A DNA stretch of 64,000 bases from Vandiemenella viatica (taxonomy: Eukaryota > Arthropoda > Insecta > Orthoptera > Morabidae), in the NCBI GenBank assembly GCA_031002005.1, contig JARYHS010008074.1:5092924-5156923 (forward strand). Direction: 5' to 3'. The stretch's first letter is position 1; each line of letters starts with the position of its first letter. The translations under genes were made by a program, and so were the position numbers. Positions 56,387 to 64,000 of the stretch are shown here, piece by piece. The notes beneath the pieces were generated by a model that searched no databases, was not told where the DNA came from, and was given only the letters and a program-made list of their open reading frames with translations.

Positions 56387-57063
56387 TCAAAATATATTGA
56401 AATATTGTTTCAGTAGTTTCCTTTGAATAACTCTAGGAAGACAAATGCGGCCACGATGTAGTCGAGAGTTAAATTTGCATATAACACCTTGACTCATGTT
56501 GCGATACAATTGTGGTACCTCCACAATGGTCATCATGACCTGGACGTCCATAAACAAGAAGTGATGTTGCACCATACCTCTCAACAGAGCGTTTGTGGTG
56601 AAAGCTTGAGATTCGCCAGCAGACCCCATGGAGAGCTGTAACAGGCTTCCCCTATCCCTTCTTCCATTTTTCAAACACAAAACTCTAACACTGAGCGTAT
56701 ATACCATCCCAAACATCATGTCGGTAGCATTTAAGAATATTGTTGCGCTGGACAACGCAACGGAAAACCACTGCACTTCAACTCCTCTGGTCATTATTAT
56801 GAAATTATAAAGCTCTACGCAATATACTCTACGCACGGATACCGATTGTAGCACGCAGTTTGATATTTTACCTTATGCAGTTTGATAGCCCACAAGCACG
56901 TAACTGTAACACAGATTTTTGAGCTTTTCGCATAAAATTGTGATACTGCATCATTTAAGGGATATTTGCCATATCCTGGTAGTAATGAGAGACCCCATTG
57001 AAGAGATGTGGTATCAAATTGTACATATGTTCTGACAAGGTAAGGACATACATTAACGGGCAA
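56387..57063 (-). pseudogene. unidentified hydrophobic protein, frameshifted
   Basis: Two overlapping minus-strand frames, 56815-57063 (82 codons) and 56387-56854 (155 codons), could be one protein with a frame change near 56815-56855. Hydrophobic stretches include SKICVTVTCLWAIKL and WFSVALSSATIFL. The C-terminus is basic. I do not recognise the family. An insect chemoreceptor remnant is conceivable, because such genes are multi-pass and often decay, but no diagnostic motif is present. It lies between two CR1-like fragments and may be repeat-derived. Confidence 0.3.
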
Positions 57064-57109
57064 TAACAGTAAGGATTGAAGTTAAAAAGTTACTCAAAAA
57101 GCTTAAGGA

Positions 57110-57440
57110 GGGCAGGGTACCGTAGTTACTTTGATTATGTCATGAGAAAATGGGTCCGGCTGGGTTTCACACGACCTATTCTCCTCAAATCCGTGTTGGT
57201 CCCGTCTAAACAATTTGTTTTCGCCTAGAAATTTCATAATGTTCAGGCATAGAACATGCTCCACAATTCAACTGTAGACATATGTTACAGATATGGGTCA
57301 ATAATTCCTAAGATTCCATCGATCTCCTTTCTTGAAAATTGGGTCTACCAGTCCAATTTTCAAGTCAGACGACAATGTTTTTCTTTTAAAGTTTTTCAGG
57401 GTATAAACATACAGAAATTGTTCGATTTCCGTCGCGTACT
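57110..57440 (-). pseudogene. CR1-like LINE RT fragment, second copy
   Basis: Minus-strand text contains KIGLVDPIFKKGDRWNLRNY, then PISVTYV, NIMKFLGENKLFRRDQHGFE and FSHDIIKV, parallel to the RT region of the CR1-like element at 53370-53600. It is cut at both sides and diverged from that copy. DNA similarity is visible around CATAATGTT and GATATGGGTC. Confidence 0.65.
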
Positions 57441-58166
57441 ATGAAAGAGCGTATTTTAGGATTTCAACGCCAGTTCAGGCGCTCGAATTTTTACACAATA
57501 CTTGCAATATCTATTCGTAACAAACCAAGCTCTAACATCACACGAAATGAAAAAATGGTTATATTATCCATATTCCCACCAGGGAACGAATTTTAAAAAC
57601 ACATTAGCCTTGTCGATGCTTTCGTTAACCATACGCTCATTGTGTGTTAGCACTGACATGTTGTTGTCCCAATTTAATTTTTCGTGAGGTTTTTAGATAG
57701 CAAATGGCAACGGAAATTATTAAAGTCCTTAAAATCGCATTATTAACATGCTATTTCAACGCAAGTACGTTTTCTATGTCAATATGGTTTTCAGTTTCTT
57801 GAGTAATCTTTTAACTTCATTTCTATCTGTGATTGGCGGTTTTGGTATATAGATAGTTATATATGACCATACCTTCCAATAATGTATATATACTTCTCAT
57901 CAGTGGAGTTTCTTATTACTTTGAGATAATTGTACCTCAAATACGCAAATACATTCTAAAACATCAGTTAAAGTCTTTTTCATTGTTGTACTCGCTATTG
58001 ATTTTATAATTGCGATTACCTGAGATCGATAAAATGTTAACGAATGATTATGGCTTTTTTCTAACGATGTTTTCCTTATTGGTTTGGTAGCAGGCAGTTC
58101 AAGATGATTATCTGACGCCAGGTCGAAAATGATTAATTTCTGGCACAACTATTGGCAACACCATTA
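57441..58166. other. unassigned AT-rich DNA
   Basis: A minus-strand frame of 82 codons at 57900-58148 has no recognised motif. No terminal repeats or other features were seen. Confidence 0.4.
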
Positions 58167-58174
58167 CTCCAGTC

Positions 58175-58830
58175 TAGGGGTCCCCAAAGTGGTCAATACC
58201 GACCCCTTGGGGTCGATAAGAGATCTCCCGGGGTTGATTAATACAGGGGGGTCGAAAGGGGGTCGATTAATACTAAAGAGGATCAATTAAACAGTACAGG
58301 AAAGAATAGGAATGTTCTACTAAAAGTCAGGTCAATAAATAAAAGTAAAGCTCATCCTCTCAATTCTCGTTTGTTTGCGAAGTCATGTGAAGTAAATGAT
58401 GAAACTTTCAACCAATTAGTTTTGCTCACTGAGGTAAGGTGGTTGTCAAGAGGGGATAGTTGCAGAGGCTCTTCCGAAGAGTGCCTTAGGAGGGTTGATT
58501 CATCGCTATGTGACAAGTTAAAACAGTACAACAACCATCCGTTCTTTTTGGCAGGTCTTTATTTGAAATTTATTCCATCTCTCCATAGTTTAGTTGCTAT
58601 TCTTTGAGATTATAATAATAATGGAAAGTATCTCGTTTTTCTGTTAATGTTATTGCGTGCATTTTATAAATTATTTCGTTGAGTTGTTATGCAGTCATGC
58701 TTATTGCTTAGCATTAGAAATGCCAAAAATGATTTAATGTTTTTTTAAAAAAAAAAATACTTGTGGGGATCGATAAGCAGGCAAATATCGTATCAAGGGG
58801 TCGACGGGGTAAAAAGTTTGGGGACCCCCG
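58175..58830 (+). mobile_element. non-autonomous hAT element
   Basis: 656 bp with exact 8-bp duplications CTCCAGTC at 58167-58174 and 58831-58838. Ends are TAGGGGTCCCCAAAG and the complement of CGGGGGTCCCCAAAC. The interior keeps a transposase fragment (58371-58607), so it is a deletion derivative of a larger element. Sub-terminal GGGGTCGATAA-like repeats occur near both ends. Confidence 0.92.
58371..58607 (+). pseudogene. hAT transposase fragment (SCAND3/ZBED-like)
   Basis: The 78-codon frame includes LLTEVRWLSRGDSCRGSSEE and HPFFLAGLYLK. T-E-V-R-W-L-S-R-G is a hallmark block of hAT transposases related to the domesticated SCAND3/ZBED proteins. The zinc finger, the first catalytic residues and the C-terminal dimerisation part are missing. 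Confidence 0.8.
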
Positions 58831-58838
58831 CTCCAGTC

Positions 58839-58998
58839 GATATAAGGAAAGTTAAGGTCACCCCCTAGTATTATTGTATTAACTTGAATTCATTGAGCAA
58901 TATTATATACAATATTTCTTAACGCCTAGGCCACAGTTATGTCGGCAATACGAGGATAGTATCACAAAATTTGTTACGTCTACGTTCTGTTTATTCCT
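58839..58998. other. short flank between two DNA transposons
   Basis: I see no feature in this stretch. Confidence 0.4.
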
Positions 58999-59329
58999 TA
59001 GGGTTAGGCGGGGTTATTTGGACCATTTCAAGATTGGAGTCTTATTCTGTCTAACCAGTACATGCTATTAGATTTAACACAACATAGAAATTTAGCTCTG
59101 AATGTTGAGCAACTATTAAAGCCACGAGACTTAATAGCGTGTGCATTTATTAGAAAAAATAATTTAGCAAATCACTGCATAAGAATGAAATTTCAAGAAG
59201 TGCAGGGTTATTTGGAACACACGTGATGCTATTTGGATCACATAATTTACTATTTCATAAGTCTTTAATAGTCGCCAAAAAAGTTTAAAACACGTTTACC
59301 CATTCTTATATTCTACCCTCATTCTTTTC

Positions 59330-59550
59330 TGTTTGAATACAATGAAACAACAACTGCTGTTACGTATTTCTCTCGTTCTAAATTTGTCAATGATGTAATT
59401 TCTCTCTTGCTCGTTTCACCAACCAATTTCAAGGGCCTGTTGTTCATTGGAAACCCACTCTCTTCAACGTTATAGATGTTCTGAGGTTGGTACTCAATGT
59501 AAACACACTTGTAGAGGAAGGACCAAAACCACGTCTAGATCGGTTCTTGT
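59330..59550 (-). pseudogene. pogo-like transposase fragment
   Basis: Minus-strand reading gives FWSFLYKCVYIEYQPQNIYN, VEESGFPMNNRPLKLVGETS and KREITSLTNLEREKYVTAVV. I/R-Y-N-V/C-D-E-T/S-G is the first-aspartate block of pogo/jerky-type DDE transposases; here D is E (NVEESG). The E-R/L-E-R-x-K-Y-V-T block after it is also typical. The rest is lost. Confidence 0.7.
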
Positions 59551-60046
59551 TCTGGAATCAAAATTGTGGGAGACCAATAGGCTTCCTGACTATTTGGACC
59601 TGTGAACGCTTCTCTGCAGAGTTGTATATGGTACACTGAAATGTGATGCTGCCACTCTCACGCTAAGTACACTACTTTTTGCTTGAGTAATTCTTTCTTT
59701 GGACCACTGCGTATACGCAGTCTTGGTTTTATATTTCCTTGCCATCTGTAAACATAGGAAAACTTAAATTTCCTCCGTGTAAATATGAAAAATGAAATAA
59801 AGTTACAATATAAACGAAATCAAAGTAATATTTCATTATGAGTCAAATAGCCCCATCAGAAGTGGTTCGAATAGACCCACATGAGTAAATCTCGTTGTGT
59901 TCTCTTAACTCTGCGAAAAAGCAGCTAGTAGACATATGGAACTGCGAAGCAGTCCTTGTAGGCCATAATACAAACAAAATAGGCACAAATAAGCTATCGT
60001 TTTTCACATCAGATCTTAAATTTCAAGAATGTGAAATTACAACTGA

Positions 60047-60282
60047 GCGAGGTGGGTGAGCGGTTAACGCTCTGGCATCGCATTCGGAAGGAAGCCGGTT
60101 CGAATCCCCATCCGGGCATCTAGATTTGGGTTTTCCATGGTTTCCCCAAATCATTCCAGGCGAATGCCGGGATCATTCCTTCAAAAGGCCATGGCTGAAT
60201 TCCTTCCCGTTCCTCGTCCCCAGTCCCATCCCGCGTCTAATGACCACGACATCAACGAGGCGCAGAGCCAAAAAAAAAAGTA
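60047..60282 (+). mobile_element. tRNA-derived SINE, plus-strand copy
   Basis: The head has TGGGTGAGCGGTTAACG (A-box region, about 60055-60071) and a perfect B box GGTTCGAATCC at 60097-60107. The body has GGTTTTCCATGGTTTCCCC and the end is an A10 run near 60270-60280. AAATTACA before and AAACTACA after may be an imperfect duplication. It is the best-preserved copy of the family in the window and lies inside the pogo-like element. Confidence 0.9.
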
Positions 60283-60509
60283 AACTACATCAGTGTGATT
60301 TCTACACAGGTAGCACTAACCACAACTTTTTAAAATATACTTCGTGTAAGACTCGTTGAAGAGTTTTACTCAACTCTTCTTCTACAACACATACGGGCTA
60401 CAAGTGCCAATGGCATTCAGGTTGCGCGCGAAAGATGCGCTAAGAACAATTTACTTATTTTGATTTTGATCAAATAACACCATGGTCCAAATAGCCCTAC
60501 CTTACCCTA

Positions 60510-60834
60510 TGATTTCGGAAACCATTATTGCGCTGATTTCATTCCACCAAAGGTATCCACTGACGGCTATAAATACACTCACCTGCTTTACGGAAAGTGT
60601 TAAAAATTTCTGAGGAACTTACAAGCGGTTATAACCAGCTTTCTGCACCGAATTCGATATCAGCTTGTATGCTACTAGTAACACTTTCTGTTCAGGTAGC
60701 TTGTTGCATACACTTTCACAGGTAACCACGATAACTATTCAACTATTCTCTTAACATTTATAAGTTGCCCGTATCTGTATTTCAAATCACGATTCTTCGT
60801 CTTCCCGTGTAGCCCATAGAGGACATTGCAGACC
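60510..60834. other. unassigned DNA
   Basis: I recognise no motif or repeat end in this stretch. Confidence 0.4.
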
Positions 60835-61035
60835 GAAGATCATGGGGAGACAAGGATAGGAAATTTTTCAAGGAACCACCCCCAAATTCACTTGAAATGA
60901 TTTCGGCGCTATACAAAAAAACCAAAATCTTGATGGCTGGACGGAGATCTGATCTCGCACCCTGCCCAGTGCTGTGTGAGGATGGCTGGTGTGCGGTCAG
61001 AGTCGAGATGTGAAATCTGGTGCTGTCCGTACAAT
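60835..61035 (-). mobile_element. diverged SINE-like repeat
   Basis: Plus-strand text ATGGGGAGACAAGGAT, then a stretch with AAGGAACCACCCC, and GATGGCTGGACGGAGATCTG follows the same order as the minus-strand SINE at 44539-44781. Identity is clearly lower, and the B-box area is degenerate. Probably an older subfamily. Confidence 0.5.
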
Positions 61036-61113
61036 AGCAGCACGCTGAAAGGCTGACAAGGCCAGATGCTACTACCAAGAGAATAAATAATTTTTTTCTA
61101 TGACTTTACGACT

Positions 61114-62687
61114 AGGGATTGCAATCCAGCAAAGCGGGATCCCGCAATCCCGCGGGTTCCCACATCTTTAGACAGTCTGGCGGATCCCGCACAAAATTAA
61201 GCGGATCCGCAATCCGCAAAATCCGGCGGAAACGCGTGTCAGTCTGCCTGACTCGCTGCCCCACTTGGGATCTGTCGGATATTTTGCACTGCCTGTACCC
61301 GTGCAGTTGGCATATGACTCATGTGAAAAACGTTTGTTTTTGTCAACCTTCGTCATTCCTAAGTAAATAAATACACTTTTACCTATTCATCAAAACTTAC
61401 GTTTGTTTCGAGTACACATTTCTGTAATTTGAGTTATGGTGCGTATTTAGTACGATTTTCTAACTATATAATTATTTTTTAAGTGTCGCACACGTCATCT
61501 GAACTACACGGTTACAGCTTTTTATTCACGGTTTCATTATTCCCATTTCTGTATTTGCATATAAAGTAATTGTGACAATTTCCTAATTTGCGGCTGAAAA
61601 TTTGATTATTCGTTGGTATGAAACTTATGTTATCGTAATTTTAACGATCGCGTACCTATTTATTTAACAGCTATCAAAAGGAAATTGTATATCCTTTCAC
61701 TTATTGTTGTTTTGGCCGCTGCCTCAATGTGTTTCTTTGACGAAAGCCACCTGCTTACATGTGCCGCTCAGGCTTTCGATTAATCCTTCTTCTCCTTGTT
61801 ATTATTTCGACTAAAGGTAAAAAAAGTTATAATGAAATTTTCACGGGTGTATAGACGAGTTTTGTTGTAGAAACACCATACTTCGACGGCTGCCTCCGCC
61901 GTCTTCCTCACGTGTGTAATTTCGTGTGTCTGCAATGAAATCCGGAGATACAACCTATGAGGACTTAACTGCAATCATTCGCCGAGAAAGTCGCCTTTCT
62001 TACTAAAAAATAATAATTTCCACTCCAAAAACATCGTTACGCCACATAAGTAAATCTGAAATACTTGAAAGTTTACGTGTTGGTGAGTAGTTTCTTTTAA
62101 TAACATTGAATCAACTGTAACATCAATCATGGAATCAGGAGATATAATAATGAACCACGCAAAAAAAAGGCCAAGTCTCGTGCTTGTGCAGTGACAAAAA
62201 GTTATGAGATCTTGTTCTGAGCCAAGTCTACACTTTACGGAGTATATTCACTTCACATTGTGAAATGGAATGCTTTTCTAGGTGTTGTGGAACGTTTATT
62301 TTGATTTTTTTTAAAAAAGAAACTCTGGTAACTTGGTCAGTAGGCAAACCATATTTTTAAACTTATGTGATGTATTGTAAAGCACATAATATGACCTAAA
62401 ACTCAATATTTTCAATTTTTATTATTAATTTAAAAATTGTTTTAGATTAAAAAACAAAAATTGTAAAACCTCGAAATACGCTTAAGACACGCTAAAAAGT
62501 TTTAATGTCATTTTGCCAATCAAAATATTGTTAACTGTTAATTTTTACCATTTAACATTAAAAATTATTTATTAATTTAATTATTATTTAATTTTATTAA
62601 CGTTTTAAGTAACTATGTTTTAAATATATGCGTTAAAAAACTGTTTGTACCAATCCCACACGGATCCCGCGGGATTGCAATCCTTAT
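61114..62687. mobile_element. hAT-like element with palindromic ends
   Basis: The 8-bp duplication TTACGACT lies at 61106-61113 and 62688-62695. Both ends carry GGATTGCAATCC, which is its own inverse complement, next to GGGATCCCGC/GGATCCCGCGGG segments. The 1.57-kb interior is AT-rich and shows no convincing transposase; frames at 61119-61370 mostly cover the GC-rich terminal region. It is presumably mobilised in trans. Confidence 0.75.
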
Positions 62688-62739
62688 TTACGACTCGTGG
62701 ATATCGAAGTCACTGGAACCGGGAATGGATTGCATGTAA

Positions 62740-62875
62740 GAAACAGGGAGGAATTTGGCCATGGAGACTTGAAGGAAACATCCCAGCATTGATTTCAACT
62801 GATATTGGGAAACCATGGAAAGCCGAAATCTAAATGGCTTGAAGCAGGTTTGAATTTCCAGAATGGGGAAATATA
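62740..62875 (-). mobile_element. SINE fragment
   Basis: GAATTTGGCCATGG, GGAAACATCCCA, GATATTGGGAAACCATGG and a degenerate B-box region follow the minus-strand SINE at 44539-44781 in order. The tail and the tRNA head start are missing or unrecognisable. Confidence 0.7.
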
Positions 62876-62879
62876 TTAA

Positions 62880-64000
62880 TTGATAGATTTTACTATGAGT
62901 CAATTAAATTTTCAGACGATATTTTGATTCTCAACTTGCTGATGTAATATCGAAACATAATGTTAGCTATCACTGCCGTGACATAAGCGTACAATTTCGT
63001 TGAAATGCGTTAGTTCATGTTTCTTTGACACCTGTGCAGACCTACAGAAATTAAAAAATTTATGGTTTCGATTAGTACGTCACTAATTGTGATAAAACGT
63101 AGCCAGTATATTTGCGGATGATGTATTCTGACACTAGGTGTAGTATCGCTGAATATGTCCTTTTATTATAATTGGGTGATGCGCCTACAGAGACAATGAT
63201 TCCAGAATTCACATTCACCCATTATGTCATTGTTAACTATATACCTAATATGGAAAAAAAACTTTCTCATGCTACATAAACTATCAAAATCTGGATTCAG
63301 ATTCAACCTCTTCATTAATTTCGTCGGATGTGCGGACAGACAGACTAACAGAAACATTCAAATTTTTACGCTTTTGCCTCCTATATCATATGTTGGTATT
63401 AGCGACGTCGATATGAAGTGGAGCAGCCTTTCGCTGTAGACTACTGCAACGCGCAGCAAACAATGTCTTTGATCACAATTTTTTCAAGGAAGGTTTCTGA
63501 ACGGGGAGATCCACATGCTGAGAGTCTCGCTACGACTGATTGTTACATGAAATTAATCGTATGAATTACTGAAACGCTAAAAACATCTGAAGGCCACAAA
63601 TCATTGTAAATGTTGAGACTGCAGACAATATTAGCTTTAGTGGGACTAAGGTGGTTCTGCATTATTTCTGGAAAACTCCAGGCTCAGCCAATGGGAAGCG
63701 TTGGCAGGCACTTGAATAATCCAAGCAGAGTGCATGGGAGCGTGGCCAGGTCCCGGCGCACCATCAGGTGACCTCAATCTGCTACAGCGTGTCTCAACTC
63801 GCAGCAGCTCACAGTAGTGACTTCAATGCTGACACACCACCGCAGGCTTAAGCTATTTTGAATAAATGACACACATAACTGTAACACCTCAATCGAGATT
63901 TAACTTTTGCTGCCTACAGTAACCTAAGTTACTGCTCAGATATGGTGTACTGCCTAACTTGGGCTAACCTAACGTATCCTACCCCAATATGGCACGTAGT
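62880..64000. other. unassigned DNA to window end
   Basis: Short frames only. A moderately GC-rich patch near 63660-63830 has no motif I can name. I see no transposon ends here. Confidence 0.4.

Larger units (their letters stand above)
59001..60507 (-). mobile_element. pogo-like DNA transposon with nested SINE
   Basis: The left end reads GGGTTAGGCGGGGTTATTTGG, trimmed here to GGGTTAGGCGGGGTTATT, and the right end is its approximate inverse (complement of GGGTAAGGTAGGGCTATT). TA lies at 58999-59000 and 60508-60509, the Tc1/mariner/pogo duplication. Minus-strand transposase remains sit at 59330-59550, and a SINE interrupts the right third. The phrase TATTTGGACC recurs inside, suggesting sub-terminal repeats. 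Confidence 0.75.

Noticed and set aside
60047..60120. functional tRNA gene
   Set aside because: The tRNA-like head is followed by a SINE body and A tail and recurs on the other strand at 44.7 kb.
1..64000. bacterial or viral origin of the window
   Set aside because: Insect-type LINEs, SINEs, splice sites and a GPCR exon exclude a bacterial source; no viral capsid, polymerase or envelope gene was seen.

Overview
The window looks like a piece of a large, repeat-rich insect nuclear genome; an orthopteran such as a locust or grasshopper would fit, but that is inference. The reasons are the absence of compact operon-like coding, the mix of Jockey, RTE-like, CR1-like, R1-like and Penelope-like retroelements with Ty3/gypsy, hAT, mariner/pogo and Harbinger DNA, tRNA-derived SINEs, and one spliced exon of a peptide-type G-protein-coupled receptor. 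Almost everything recognisable is transposon-derived and most copies are broken. The single confident host-gene feature is a 274-nt GPCR exon on the minus strand at 52125-52398.

Layout. 1-6.4 kb: AT-rich DNA with a SINE-like tRNA head, an unclassified transposase pseudogene, a possible Penelope-like tail interrupted by a mariner deletion derivative (4227-4813, TA duplications), and a decayed hammerhead-like motif. 6.47-12.03 kb: an LTR retrotransposon with nearly identical 862/864-bp LTRs and a 4-bp target duplication, carrying a broken gag but lacking almost all of pol. 12.4-17.3 kb: two Jockey-like LINE copies on the minus strand. 17.3-23.3 kb: two Jockey-like copies on the plus strand; the first lies head to head with the minus-strand copy.

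23.5-43.9 kb is a nest. A Jockey-like LINE is split first by an 8.3-kb hAT element (25314-33660), itself split by a 3.6-kb insertion made of a foldback plus diverged ~280-bp tandem repeats. It is split again by an RTE-like LINE, which in turn contains a nearly complete Ty3/gypsy element (34671-39940). The hAT element also holds two divergent MADF-domain-like fragments around a GC-rich spacer.

43.9-50.1 kb: a LINE RT fragment, a SINE, and a full-length RTE-like LINE with a 10-bp target duplication, split by an R1-clade LINE. 50.1-51.8 kb: Harbinger transposase debris, a Penelope-like tail with a hammerhead core, and a GC-rich long-stem MITE. 52.1-56.3 kb: the GPCR exon, with a CR1-like LINE whose 3' tail stops 22 nt before the exon acceptor and which is split by another RTE-like LINE. 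56.3-64 kb: unidentified hydrophobic reading frames, a CR1 fragment, two hAT elements with 8-bp duplications, a pogo-like element carrying a SINE, and more SINE fragments.

The genes do not form a pathway. The window is mainly a record of successive insertions, and clear target duplications let many of the events be ordered. Coordinates of degenerate elements are approximate unless a duplication or terminal repeat is stated.
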